DNA of 64,000 nucleotides from Bacteroidota bacterium (GTDB lineage Bacteria; Bacteroidota; Bacteroidia; NS11-12g; UBA955): NCBI GenBank assembly GCA_016787485.1, contig JAEUUL010000021.1, positions 1 to 64,000 of the forward strand, read 5' to 3'. Shown piece by piece: positions 52,777 to 62,297 of this stretch (position 1 is its first letter; each line of letters starts with the position of its first letter). The notes under the pieces were generated by a model. It saw only the letters and a program-made list of their open reading frames with translations, ran no database searches and was not told where the DNA came from. The position numbers and the translations under genes were made by a program.

Positions 52777-55008
52777 ATGTGTATGATCCGGAATTGTAAA
52801 TGGCTTATCATCCTGGTTTGCTTTTTCGCACCTTTATCGGAAGCATTTGCCCAAAAAGTAGAATTTGAAACCTTAGAAATCAACTACGGGGACATTGCAA
52901 AAGGTGCCAATGGCGTGCGATTCTTCCGCAAAGCACAAATCGGGATTGTCAGTTCTGTGGTGTTGAGCAAGGAAACCAAAGAGCCGGTAAAGGTCATTAT
53001 CACCCTTACGGGTACCGATCAAAAAGGGAAAAAATATGCTGTATCTACGGATGTAGCCTCATTGTATAAAACAGAAAAGATTCAACGCTATCTTACGATT
53101 GAAGCCAGCGAAGACAACAATATTTTCATAACAGATGCAACCATTTCTGCGACGGATGGCAGCAATAAAACGACTACAGCCACGGAATCTTTTGACGTGG
53201 CAAAAACCGAAACTTCATTTGCGATTTTGCTCAATGGGATTGCAAAACCCAGGAATGGCAAAGGCAGCTGCAATTATGGGAAGTGTTTTTGTTTTTCGGC
53301 AAAAGACAACTCCGGGGCTGAATTTCTGCATTTGGGGAACCTGAATGTAGAACAAACCCTGCAATTGGATAAGGAAAACAAAAACAACCTGTTTGGGGCA
53401 AAATTCACTTTAAAGAACTTTGACCAGGAAGAGTTTGCCATGCTGCAGAGTCTGATAATTTGGGGAGAAATTGAAGTGGTGGCAATAATCAGCGATGAAC
53501 TGCATAATGGTGGCACCGTTGGTTTCAGGGTAGTGCCTACCGGAAAAGGAGGCAACAATGAAATCATGGCGAATTCAGAAAATTATAAAATGGGTTCAGA
53601 TGCCAAGAGCAACAGAATTACATCCATCCAACTGGTGATTACTGATGTTAAGGAAAATGCCACCAAATTAAAATCGACTTACCATTCAGGTTATACCAAG
53701 CCCACATCCAATTTTCACGTTTGGAATGAAACCTGGCTCATCGATCAGGGCGTGAACTACTGCACCGGCATTAAACAAAAGGAGGTTTTTTACAACCAGA
53801 CAGAGAGCAGCAAAGCGGTTTATCTGGAACTGGGCCTGAATGATCTGGTGAAAAGTACTGACCAAAATGCCATTGAAAAAATGCTCACCAGCCGCAGGGT
53901 ACACACCTATGCTGCCGTTACCTGGGAGGGAGGAAACGGGAAAACGTATAATCACACGATGACTGGCATAGAAACAGGCTCTGGCCATTGGTTATTGTAC
54001 GATACTTTCATGAAAGCCGACAGCAAAGAAAATCCTTTACTCAAAGCGGTAGATGTATATTTTGTGAATGTATGCGGAGATACATTTGTATTTGAAGCCA
54101 CGCATAAAATTGACCTTAAAAGCGGTGGTAGGTTTGGTGGCAAACTGGGTGGTATTATGGGTACCGTGAAGGGTGGAGTAAAAGGGAACCCTGGTGGAGG
54201 TTTAAATGCCCTGCTGATTACCCCGGGCCCAGGAATTTCTATTTCAGGAGGAAGCATTCTCATTTCAGACAATTCCAAATTCTCAGTTGAAGGTTCACTG
54301 ATTAATGTAAATAACGGCAATTTCAAAAGGAAAGCCGCAAGCTCAACTGCTGTGCTTCGCGGCCGCTGGGATGACAACTACAGTGATGGAAAATCACCTG
54401 GTACATGGTCTTCCAGTCGTGAAATGTTTGAATATACTTTCTCATTCAATGCAAGCAAGGAAAAACCCATAACCTTAACTGATTATACATTATATCTGGT
54501 CAATGAGAAAAAAGATACAATTGTATATGACGGCACTGGTGAAATAGCAACCAGTCTGGATGGCAAAACATTCATTGCATTGCTGGACAAGGGCGAAAAA
54601 ATCAAATATTTCAATCCCTGCAATACCAAATACAAACTGAAAGAAATCACCTATGCAGAATCTTCAAATTCCGGTATTTACGGACTGAAAGTGAGTTTTC
54701 AGTTTGAAAACAACGGCGATGTTCCGGATAGTGTGGCCATGATTGTGGAAGTAAAAGACTGCAATGGTAATTCATCCTATATCCAGATTGCACTGAAGTA
54801 TGACAGCAACAAACAAACCTACACAGGTTCGCAGGCACTTTCAGAGGTAAAGGGTTGCAAATATGAAATGGTATACGGTGAAATCGCAGCTTACAACTTA
54901 TGCGGGGAGAAGACGGTATGGTCTTTTGAAACCAGCAAATCAAAAAGCAATGGTTCAGGTACGCGGAATGTAGCCACTGCGAACAACGGCAAACCGGGAT
55001 TGCTTTAA
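52777..55008 (+). CDS. Unrecognised 743-aa secreted protein
   Basis: The product has a signal peptide (about residues 1-26, …LSEAFAQ), then beta-rich domains of about 90-130 residues with scattered Cys pairs (CNYGKCFCF; about 168-176), and a Gly-rich segment at about 449-475 (GGRFGGKLGGIMGTVKGG then NPGGG). A second beta-rich region follows (about 520-730, WSSSREMFEYTFSFNASKEK). There is no T9SS C-terminal motif and no lipobox. I recognise no family. It is monocistronic with its own promoter and terminator. Confidence 0.55.
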   Translation: MCMIRNCKWLIILVCFFAPLSEAFAQKVEFETLEINYGDIAKGANGVRFFRKAQIGIVSSVVLSKETKEPVKVIITLTGTDQKGKKYAVSTDVASLYKTEKIQRYLTIEASEDNNIFITDATISATDGSNKTTTATESFDVAKTETSFAILLNGIAKPRNGKGSCNYGKCFCFSAKDNSGAEFLHLGNLNVEQTLQLDKENKNNLFGAKFTLKNFDQEEFAMLQSLIIWGEIEVVAIISDELHNGGTVGFRVVPTGKGGNNEIMANSENYKMGSDAKSNRITSIQLVITDVKENATKLKSTYHSGYTKPTSNFHVWNETWLIDQGVNYCTGIKQKEVFYNQTESSKAVYLELGLNDLVKSTDQNAIEKMLTSRRVHTYAAVTWEGGNGKTYNHTMTGIETGSGHWLLYDTFMKADSKENPLLKAVDVYFVNVCGDTFVFEATHKIDLKSGGRFGGKLGGIMGTVKGGVKGNPGGGLNALLITPGPGISISGGSILISDNSKFSVEGSLINVNNGNFKRKAASSTAVLRGRWDDNYSDGKSPGTWSSSREMFEYTFSFNASKEKPITLTDYTLYLVNEKKDTIVYDGTGEIATSLDGKTFIALLDKGEKIKYFNPCNTKYKLKEITYAESSNSGIYGLKVSFQFENNGDVPDSVAMIVEVKDCNGNSSYIQIALKYDSNKQTYTGSQALSEVKGCKYEMVYGEIAAYNLCGEKTVWSFETSKSKSNGSGTRNVATANNGKPGLL

Positions 55009-55026
55009 TCTATCATTATATCGTGG

Positions 55027-55055
55027 AAAACCGGTAAACGAAACAACCGGTTTTT
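55027..55055 (+). terminator. Terminator after the 743-aa protein gene
   Basis: AAAACCGG and CCGGTTTT form an 8-bp stem with a 12-nt loop ending in five T residues, 19 bp after the stop. Confidence 0.65.
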
Positions 55056-55065
55056 GTGTCAATTA

Positions 55066-55098
55066 TAAAAAAGCCTGCCCCACAAGGGGACAGGCTTT
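55066..55098 (-). terminator. Terminator of the hmgA-hpd operon
   Basis: Read on the minus strand, AAAGCCTGTCCCC-TTGT-GGGGCAGGCTTTTTT is a strong hairpin with a T run, about 20 bp after the hpd stop. Confidence 0.85.
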
Positions 55099-55119
55099 GC
55101 TGGAGGGTTAGGGGTAGGT

Positions 55120-56277
55120 TTACAAGGTCCCGCGCCGGGCCTGCTCAGCCTCAATGCTTTCAAACAGGGCCTGGAAATTGCCCTTACCAAAACTCTTGGC
55201 ACCCTTGCGCTGAATGATCTCGAAAAACAGGGTGGGGCGGTCTTCCACAGGTTTGGTGAAGATCTGCAGCAGGTAACCGTCTTCGTCGCGGTCAACCATT
55301 ATGCCCCAGCGCTTCAGTTCTTCCAGGTCTTCCTCAATAATGCCCACACGGTTTTTAACGGTATCGTAATAGGTGCCGGGCACGTAAAGGAACTCCACGC
55401 CACGCTTGCGCATTTCACTGATGGTGAAAACAATGTCATCCGTAGCAACGGCAATGTGCTGGCAGCCGGGACCGTTGTAGAAATCCAGGTATTCTTCCAC
55501 CTGACTCTTCTTTTTACCTATGGCCGGTTCATTGATGGGAAACTTGATGCGGCCGTTGCCGTTGGTCATCACCTTACTCATCAGGGCCGTGTATTCTGTG
55601 CTGATATCCTTGTCATCAAAGGTGATGAGGTTGGCAAAGCCCATTACCTTTTCATAGAAGCCTGACCATTTGTTCATGGCGCCCAGTTCCACATTGCCCA
55701 CCATGTGATCTATATACTTCAGGCCGGTGGGTGTGGGGTGGTATTCGGTTTCCCATTTCTGAAAACCAGGCATAAAAATGCCCTTGTAATTTTTGCGTTC
55801 GATGAACATGTGCACGGTGTCGCCATAAGTATGAATACCGGATTTTACGATTTCCCCATGCTCATCCTTCATCACCACCGGTTCCATATACGGCTCTGCG
55901 CCGCGGCTCACGGTTTCCTCAAAGCTCTTGCGCGCGTCATCCACCCACAGGGCTATCACTTTTACCCCATCGCCATGGCGGCGCAAATGGTGGCTGATTT
56001 CACTTTCACTGTCAAACGGGGAGGTGAGCACCAGGCGGATTTTATCCTGCACCAGCACATAGCTGCAGCGGTCGCGCAGTCCGGTTTCAAGTCCGGCATA
56101 GGCCAGCTCCTGAAAACCAAAGGCTGTTTTGTAATAATGGGCTGCCTGTTTGGCATTGCCAACATACAGTTCCACATAGTCGGTACCATTGATGGGCAGG
56201 AAATCCTGCGCTTTCTCAAATACTTTTTCGCCGCTGTAGTTGTAATTTTTTACGGCGGTAAGATCCGGGGTTTCCAT
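55120..56277 (-). CDS. hpd: 4-hydroxyphenylpyruvate dioxygenase
   Basis: The 385-aa non-heme Fe(II) enzyme converts 4-hydroxyphenylpyruvate to homogentisate in tyrosine degradation. The vicinal-oxygen-chelate fold has iron ligands H191 (YIDHMVGNVE), H274 (GCQHIAVATDD) and E353 (LFFEIIQRKGA). The C-terminal helix (KGNFQALFESIE) that closes the active site is present. It lies 32 bp downstream of hmgA on the same strand, forming a two-gene operon ended by a terminator. Confidence 0.96.
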   Translation of the reverse strand: METPDLTAVKNYNYSGEKVFEKAQDFLPINGTDYVELYVGNAKQAAHYYKTAFGFQELAYAGLETGLRDRCSYVLVQDKIRLVLTSPFDSESEISHHLRRHGDGVKVIALWVDDARKSFEETVSRGAEPYMEPVVMKDEHGEIVKSGIHTYGDTVHMFIERKNYKGIFMPGFQKWETEYHPTPTGLKYIDHMVGNVELGAMNKWSGFYEKVMGFANLITFDDKDISTEYTALMSKVMTNGNGRIKFPINEPAIGKKKSQVEEYLDFYNGPGCQHIAVATDDIVFTISEMRKRGVEFLYVPGTYYDTVKNRVGIIEEDLEELKRWGIMVDRDEDGYLLQIFTKPVEDRPTLFFEIIQRKGAKSFGKGNFQALFESIEAEQARRGTL

Positions 56278-56309
56278 TGTTTTATAATTGGTTTTTGAAT
56301 TGTAATTAT

Positions 56310-57470
56310 TTATTTGCTCTCAAGCCATGACAGGTGGTAGTCTTCCACGGCCAGTTCCATGGCCGTAGTGGTCAGGCTCACCGGCTTGAAGGGGTCAATC
56401 ATTACGGCCAGTTCGCGGGTTTCCTTCTGCCCGATGCTGCGTTCAATGGCTCCCGGGTGCGGTCCGTGTGGGATACCGGCCGGGTGCAGGGTCAGCTGCC
56501 CCTCTTTGATGTTGTTGCGGCTCATAAACTCCCCTTCCACGTAGTACAGAATCTCATCGCTGTCGATGTTGCTGTGGTGGTAGGGTGCAGGTATGGCATC
56601 GGGGTGGTAATCGTACAGCCGGGGCAGAAACGAACAAATCACAAAATTGTTCCCCTCAAAGGTCTGGTGAATGGGCGGTGGCATATGGATGCGGCCTGTC
56701 AGGGGTTCAAAATTATGAATGTTGAAAGTGTAGGGGTAGTGGTAGCCATCCCAGCCCACCACATCAAAGGGGTGGTTGTCGTATACATACGGAAAAATCA
56801 GTCCGCGCTTTTTAATCAGCAACTCAAATTCACCACGCTGGTCGTAGGTTTTCAGGTTGTCGGGCCGCTGAATATCCCTTTCGCAGAAAGGAGAGTGCTC
56901 CAGCATTTGCCCGAATTCGTTGCGGTAACGGCGGGGGGTGAAAACCGGACTAAAACTTTCCATGAACAGAATGCGGTTGTCATCCGTATCAAATGCAATG
57001 CGGTAAACCGTTCCGCGTGGAATGACGATATAATCATGCTGGGTAAAGGGTACATCGCCAAACATGGTGTGCAGGGTGCCACTGCCCCGGTGGATAAACA
57101 GGATTTCGTCGGCATCGGTGTTTTTGTAAAAATAGTCGTTGCCAAAGCGGGGAGAGGCCAGGCCAATGTGGATGTCGTTATTCACCATCAGCACCTTGCG
57201 GCTTTCCAGGTAATCGTCTTCCACCGGAACATCGTAGCCTTTGAAACTTAAGGCCTGCATATTGGTTTCTACCGCCACTTCAGGTTTTACACTGTATGGG
57301 TCACCTACCTGCCTAACCCGGGTGGGGGGATACAGGTGATACACAAGGGAAGAAAGACCACCGAAACCCTGGGTTCCGACCAGTTCTTCCTGATACAATT
57401 GTCCGTTTGGCTGCCTGAACACCACATGGCGTTTGGCAGGTATTTTTCCGAGTGAGTGATAAAAGGGCAT
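56310..57470 (-). CDS. hmgA: Homogentisate 1,2-dioxygenase
   Basis: The 386-aa cupin-type Fe(II) ring-cleaving enzyme opens homogentisate to maleylacetoacetate. The conserved C-terminal region gives likely ligands H299 (PAPYHHSNIDSDE), E306 and H335 (GIPHGPHPG), alongside the family segments ADEILFIHRGSGTLHT and YHYPYTFNIHNFEP. With hpd it covers two consecutive steps of tyrosine catabolism; no maleylacetoacetate isomerase or fumarylacetoacetase gene is in the window. Confidence 0.95.
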   Translation of the reverse strand: MPFYHSLGKIPAKRHVVFRQPNGQLYQEELVGTQGFGGLSSLVYHLYPPTRVRQVGDPYSVKPEVAVETNMQALSFKGYDVPVEDDYLESRKVLMVNNDIHIGLASPRFGNDYFYKNTDADEILFIHRGSGTLHTMFGDVPFTQHDYIVIPRGTVYRIAFDTDDNRILFMESFSPVFTPRRYRNEFGQMLEHSPFCERDIQRPDNLKTYDQRGEFELLIKKRGLIFPYVYDNHPFDVVGWDGYHYPYTFNIHNFEPLTGRIHMPPPIHQTFEGNNFVICSFLPRLYDYHPDAIPAPYHHSNIDSDEILYYVEGEFMSRNNIKEGQLTLHPAGIPHGPHPGAIERSIGQKETRELAVMIDPFKPVSLTTTAMELAVEDYHLSWLESK

Positions 57471-57518
57471 AGTTGTAAATCTGCCCGCAAATGAATCAGG
57501 CAGATACGGTGCCCTTCC

Positions 57519-57534
57519 GTGACCCAGGTCACGC
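57519..57534. promoter_or_regulatory. Palindromic operator candidate CGTGACC-CA-GGTCACG
   Basis: The perfect 7-bp arms around CA lie about 50 bp upstream of the hmgA start, between the -35 region and the start codon. This is a likely regulator-binding site for the tyrosine-degradation operon; the regulator is not identified. Confidence 0.5.
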
Positions 57535-57571
57535 GGCCCTTATTTGGATTATTTCTAAATCCGGAATGGGA

Positions 57572-59503
57572 TTAACGGCGCAACAACTGTTGCAAAAAGC
57601 TGTCGTTCAGCAGAGAAAGAACTTGCTCACTGCGGGGTTTTGGCTGAAGGTCTGCATTGTTGCCAGTGCGGTTATATACCCCCTTGCTTTCTTCTGTATA
57701 ACCCGGTGAATAACGCAGGGTTTTGCCCGATGGGGTAAAGTACAATTCCTCTTCGCACGCGTTACTGCAGCGGTTCCATTCAATTTTCAGCTTTCCATTG
57801 TCGTACCATTCCCGCGCAGTACCATGCACATTGCCATTGTTCACCCTTACCTCAAACCAGGGTTTGCCATTCTCGTACCAGCCTTGCTGCAGGCCATGCA
57901 GCACATTGCCTGCACAGCTATCCGCACAGAATTGCAGTAGCATTTTGGGTTTGCCGTTGGGCCAGCGCAGGGTACGCAGGCTCAGTTTGCCCGTATCCAC
58001 CGCTGACAGCTCACAGTCATTTCCTCCATTTTCGGGCGCCCACCAGTGACTTTGAGGCCATACACGGGTATCTTTTCTGTACCATGTGGAATCATTGCGG
58101 TAGCGGTAATAATCCACTTTTAAACCATTGCCTATGGCCACTGTGCGGCCCATGCTGTCCCATTCCACCAGATGATACAAGTGAGGAATAGTGTCAAAGC
58201 GGTCTTTTGTATACGTTTCAAGTCTCCAGGCCTTGCCATCTTCCCGGTAAAAGGTGCGGTATCCATAGTAATAGAAGCGGCGGTTCCAGAATGGGGAATA
58301 CTCCGGGTCTTCCGTATTTTCCTTTTCCCTTCCGAATTGCTTCGCGGATACCTGCACAGAAGGCTGCATCTGGCTGTCTTTATAGCAATACTGCGTACGC
58401 ATGATACCATCAGACTCATAGACGTCAATTTTCGTTTTTCTGCCCAGACTATCCCAGTAGTGCCATGTGCCCACTTCAATGCCCGCTTTGATGCCTGCAG
58501 CTGAACTTTTCCCGTTCGGATAAAAAAAGATGTACATACAGCTATCTCTGCGTCCCACAGAGTGGATCTGGGTTTTCAGTGTCCCATCCGGATAAAAATC
58601 CACATACCACATGCTGTCCGGACATTCAGCATGAAACACAGCCATTTTGCCATTTTCATGGTAGAAGTACTTTTTTATGGTGTCTGCTGTATGCTCTTCA
58701 TCCAGCCAGCCCAAAGGATTGTAATACCTCCAGTTGCCGCCGGTAAACCGGGCATTTTCATCAAATTCTGCGGTTTCATTTTCCTGGGCGTAGGATATCA
58801 GTTTTTCGCCCATGCCTTCAATGGCGGGGTCGTTCCATGCCCGCATTTCAGCCAGACTGCTGTCCTCATCTTCCGGGAAACCTTCCGCCCACAGGCGCAA
58901 CAGACTGTCGGTGCGGGGGTAATAGTATTTCCACAATCCTGTTCGATGCCGCCGGTCACCACCACCGTTGCAATACCAACTCCCGTCGGGGTACCACATG
59001 GTGTATTCGCGGGTGGGTTCAAACAGGGTAAGGCTTCGGGTGGTGGTAGTGCCGTACATCGTTTTCAGACTGGCCATGCTGCGCGTCCCGCTGATGTACC
59101 CTGTGGTCTGAAACTGGAGTTCGCAGCGCCAGATCACTTCCAGGTTTACACGGCCTCCGTCTTCAATCTCCGTTTTGTATTGGGCCCCCATGGCACCTTC
59201 GTGCCATTCCTCGGCCACGGGTTCAGTCTCCCCGTTCCTCCAGAACAATTGTCTGCCATGCAGACGGCCGTTCGCACATTGCACATCAAACAGGGGAGTG
59301 GCGGTAGTTGAGTCCCAGGCCTGCTGACGGCCATGCAATTCCCCGTTTTTAAAATGATAAGATCCCGTAAGCACCTTCCGGGAGTTGTACACCAGCACCT
59401 CCACTGGTTTACTTCCATTGGGTTTATCGTATTTGCGCAATACAGTTTGCGATTGAAGTTCCTGGAAAAGTCCAAGTGACAGAAAGAAAACCAGTATGCG
59501 CAT
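57572..59503 (-). CDS. Secreted MORN/YwqK-like repeat protein
   Basis: The 643-aa protein (start ATG 59503; signal peptide …GLFQELQSQ) contains many short repeats of the G-x-W/Y-x-x-Y-x-x-x-G-x-L type (FKNGELHGRQQAWDS, ENGKMAVFHAE, WYENGKPWFEVRVNNGNVHG then TAREWYDNGKLKIEW) spaced by about 20-25 residues. This is the MORN-like pattern of the YwqK family. Such proteins are common in Bacteroidota and of unknown function; the 'antitoxin' label often used for YwqK proteins is not supported here. A TATTTTCG box lies 15 bp before the start. Confidence 0.7.
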   Translation of the reverse strand: MRILVFFLSLGLFQELQSQTVLRKYDKPNGSKPVEVLVYNSRKVLTGSYHFKNGELHGRQQAWDSTTATPLFDVQCANGRLHGRQLFWRNGETEPVAEEWHEGAMGAQYKTEIEDGGRVNLEVIWRCELQFQTTGYISGTRSMASLKTMYGTTTTRSLTLFEPTREYTMWYPDGSWYCNGGGDRRHRTGLWKYYYPRTDSLLRLWAEGFPEDEDSSLAEMRAWNDPAIEGMGEKLISYAQENETAEFDENARFTGGNWRYYNPLGWLDEEHTADTIKKYFYHENGKMAVFHAECPDSMWYVDFYPDGTLKTQIHSVGRRDSCMYIFFYPNGKSSAAGIKAGIEVGTWHYWDSLGRKTKIDVYESDGIMRTQYCYKDSQMQPSVQVSAKQFGREKENTEDPEYSPFWNRRFYYYGYRTFYREDGKAWRLETYTKDRFDTIPHLYHLVEWDSMGRTVAIGNGLKVDYYRYRNDSTWYRKDTRVWPQSHWWAPENGGNDCELSAVDTGKLSLRTLRWPNGKPKMLLQFCADSCAGNVLHGLQQGWYENGKPWFEVRVNNGNVHGTAREWYDNGKLKIEWNRCSNACEEELYFTPSGKTLRYSPGYTEESKGVYNRTGNNADLQPKPRSEQVLSLLNDSFLQQLLRR

Positions 59504-59518
59504 GTATGGGTATCCCTG

Positions 59519-59526
59519 CGAAAATA
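59519..59526 (-). promoter_or_regulatory. Candidate -7 element of the YwqK-like gene
   Basis: TATTTTCG on the minus strand (variant of TAnnTTTG) ends 15 bp before the ATG at 59503. Confidence 0.3.
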
Positions 59527-59604
59527 CCGTGCCAAATGCATTAAAAAACAAAGGCCGCCTCAGATATGAAGCAGCCCTTGCAGTATTGGTAAACCCCTCC
59601 GTGT

Positions 59605-62178
59605 TTATCGTTTGATGAGAAGGCGCCCGCTGGAAGCGAAGTTTCCAGCTTTCAGGGAGTACAGATAGGCACCCGGGGCCAGCATACGCACGTCCAGCTC
59701 ACTTTCAGATGAATCCAGGGATACATGCATTACCCGTTTTCCGGTGACATCCGTAACTTCCAGTACGCCTGAATTCATTCCTTTCCTCAGTGTTACTTTC
59801 AGCACCTGCGCTGCCGGATTGGGATAAAGCACACCCGCCTCAAATGCGGCAGGATTCAGGCGGTTGAAGTCAGGCACCGCAATGTCCACAGAATCAATGC
59901 CTTTGCATCCTTTATAGGTTATTTCATGATAGATGCGTACGGTTTTGTTCTTGCTGCCGGCAAGGTTAAAGGTGGGATTTTTACTGCTGCTGTTCAGACC
60001 ATCCGGACCTTTCCATGTATGGGTACCCAGGGTGTCATCGGGTGTAAAGGTATAATTGAATTGAACGTTGCTGTAGGTAAATGGGGTATGGGGTATACCC
60101 GGCATCGATATATAGGTTTTTGACGATGAAACGGAACAACCTCTGGTGTTTTTGCCTATCACCCAGAGTGAGTCGCCATCTGATACTGTGTATGTATAAT
60201 TTATAGCTACGCCGCGGCTTTTCATCAGGTTATTCTGATAATACAGCAGGCTGTCGATGGTGGAATTGCTGGTAACCAGCATTTGCTGGCTGCTGTTTGT
60301 ATTTTTGCTACAGATAAGCATATTACCGGCAGGATTGATGACCGGTGCGAAGACTGTATCCTCAGAAATGGTGATTTGTTTGTTGGTATAACCGCAAATC
60401 AGTGCCGCAGAATCCAATACAGAAACAGTAAAAACGGTATAGCCGGGAACATTTACGGAATAGGCTGTATCTGAGCCTTTGAAACTCCCATCGATTTTTA
60501 CTCCGATGTTTTTGCCTGCCACATTTCGTATGCGCAGCATGGTACTACCATTTTTACACACCACGTTTTTATCTGCTGTCACTGAAAAGTTCAGAGGGCT
60601 GCAGCTTAAGGTGGTCCCGGTGATGTTGCTGATTAATGATTTGCCACAAACATCATTCGTAAGGGCATATACCTGCACATTTACCGCTGTATTGCCCAGC
60701 ATTCCGCTTAGATCATGGTATAGTCCTGTGGATCCGGAACTGGGGTTGATAAAGGTTTTCCCACTGTCAACACTCACTTTATATCCTGTGGCACCGCTTA
60801 CAGCATTCCACTCTATGCGGAACGAGGTGTAGGTAATGTTTGAAACGGACAGCGCCGGCCCGCCAGCAGACTGACTTACATTCACAATGACCGATGCGGG
60901 TGCACCTGCGCATCCTTTTTTACTCTTGGCCCAGGCTTTCATTGCTACAGGTCCGGAAGAGAGGGTAGTGGTAAGCATACTATCGGCCGACCAGGGACCT
61001 GAGGCACTTGTAAAGCTGAATGAATCTGCTGGTCCGGAAGTGCGGCGGGCCCGCAACTGAAAAGAGGTGTTGGCGCAAACGGTATCAGAGCTGTACAATT
61101 TGTCTATGGCAATAGCCGGACGTTCATTCAGAACAAGCTTGATTGCGCTGGATGTGCGTTTGCAACCGGTGGTGGTATTGGTGACAGTGCAACTGTAAGT
61201 CCCTGAATCCCTCATATATACCGTTTGTTTGGTTTTTCCACCCGGACTCCACAAGTATGTGTGCCCGCTGGTAACATTGGGTACGCTGAACCGCAGACTG
61301 TCTCCGGCGCAGATGGATTGAGGGCTGGTGCCGGGAGATATACTGGGTGCTGTGGCGCCCTGCTTTACCGTAAACGTAAGGGTATCATGCTTGCTGAAGC
61401 CTTTGTTGTTTTTTACCCTGAGTATGGCTTTGTAAGTCCCGGCTGTACCATAGGTTATTTTGGGAGTGGAAGAGGTACTGGTAGACGGGAACTGCCACTC
61501 ATAGGCTGTAGGGCTGCCTGTAGTGGTTGCACCAAAGTTGATTGCCAGGCCACTGCAGGCATCCGGATCTGTGATTTTGGGTGTAGCAGTGGGCAACAGG
61601 GTGCTTGGACCAAACGTGAATGTCTTCGCATAAATGCTGTCGCCACTGGTACCGCCATCGCTGTTGGTTACATTCACCACCACATAAAAGCGCACATTTC
61701 CCACATTCTTACTGGGAGCCTTCCAGGTAAATTTCCATGCCTGCGAGTCGGAACTCACGGCAGCAACACCCGATGATGTATGACCGATATACGAACGTGT
61801 CTGGCTGCCAACAGTGGCTGTCATAGCCTGTGTGCGGCTGTCACTGGTGCCGAATGTTCCACTTGGCAGATTGGTATTTGCTTCCAGACAGGTAATCTGA
61901 AAACCATAACCCGTTTTGTTGGCTACCCGGTGTGTGAGGTACATGGTGTAGGTACTGTCCGGAATGTACCCGCTGCCGGTAAAGTTGTTCAGCAACTGGA
62001 TTTTGTTGTACACGCCTCCACTGGTCTTCAGTGAAAATGAACTGTGGCAGCCCTGGCAGGTGCTTTCACTCGGCGCGCCGCTGTATGTGGCACCCGGACC
62101 GCTGCTGTTGGTTTTGGTGATGAAGAAAATACCGAAGGTGGCGAGCAGGGTTGTTGCTCTGAGTAGACTTTTTTTCAT
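59605..62178 (-). CDS. T9SS surface protein with Reeler/choice-of-anchor-V-type N-domain
   Basis: The 857-aa protein (start 62178, signal peptide MKKSLLRATTLLATFG…) has a first mature segment GAPSESTCQGCHSSFSL, giving a CxxCH motif at residues 41-45. It is followed by a Reelin-like/'choice-of-anchor V' beta domain (about 50-195), a PKD-like domain (YEWQFPSTSTSSTPKITYGT), Ig-like and fibronectin-type modules (about 290-500, VSVDSGKTFINPS), and a T9SS sorting domain starting LYPNPAAQVLKVTLRKG and ending GRLLIKR. It is a likely exported adhesin-like protein. Heme binding at CxxCH is possible but not shown. Confidence 0.78.
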   Translation of the reverse strand: MKKSLLRATTLLATFGIFFITKTNSSGPGATYSGAPSESTCQGCHSSFSLKTSGGVYNKIQLLNNFTGSGYIPDSTYTMYLTHRVANKTGYGFQITCLEANTNLPSGTFGTSDSRTQAMTATVGSQTRSYIGHTSSGVAAVSSDSQAWKFTWKAPSKNVGNVRFYVVVNVTNSDGGTSGDSIYAKTFTFGPSTLLPTATPKITDPDACSGLAINFGATTTGSPTAYEWQFPSTSTSSTPKITYGTAGTYKAILRVKNNKGFSKHDTLTFTVKQGATAPSISPGTSPQSICAGDSLRFSVPNVTSGHTYLWSPGGKTKQTVYMRDSGTYSCTVTNTTTGCKRTSSAIKLVLNERPAIAIDKLYSSDTVCANTSFQLRARRTSGPADSFSFTSASGPWSADSMLTTTLSSGPVAMKAWAKSKKGCAGAPASVIVNVSQSAGGPALSVSNITYTSFRIEWNAVSGATGYKVSVDSGKTFINPSSGSTGLYHDLSGMLGNTAVNVQVYALTNDVCGKSLISNITGTTLSCSPLNFSVTADKNVVCKNGSTMLRIRNVAGKNIGVKIDGSFKGSDTAYSVNVPGYTVFTVSVLDSAALICGYTNKQITISEDTVFAPVINPAGNMLICSKNTNSSQQMLVTSNSTIDSLLYYQNNLMKSRGVAINYTYTVSDGDSLWVIGKNTRGCSVSSSKTYISMPGIPHTPFTYSNVQFNYTFTPDDTLGTHTWKGPDGLNSSSKNPTFNLAGSKNKTVRIYHEITYKGCKGIDSVDIAVPDFNRLNPAAFEAGVLYPNPAAQVLKVTLRKGMNSGVLEVTDVTGKRVMHVSLDSSESELDVRMLAPGAYLYSLKAGNFASSGRLLIKR

Positions 62179-62297
62179 AGGCGATGAGAAATTTGGACTT
62201 TTGTGCAAACAAATATGCTTTAAGGCCAACGAATTACAATTGTTAGTTTGTGAACATGACGTTTGGCTGACAACAAACCGTCAAAATCCTGACAATA

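Noticed and set aside
56334-57251. Plus-strand frame of 305 aa over hmgA
   Set aside because: Antisense shadow of homogentisate dioxygenase; no signal or motif.
57572-59503. YwqK-type toxin-antitoxin system
   Set aside because: The repeat protein is secreted and 643 aa long, and no toxin gene is adjacent, so the common 'antitoxin' label is not supported.
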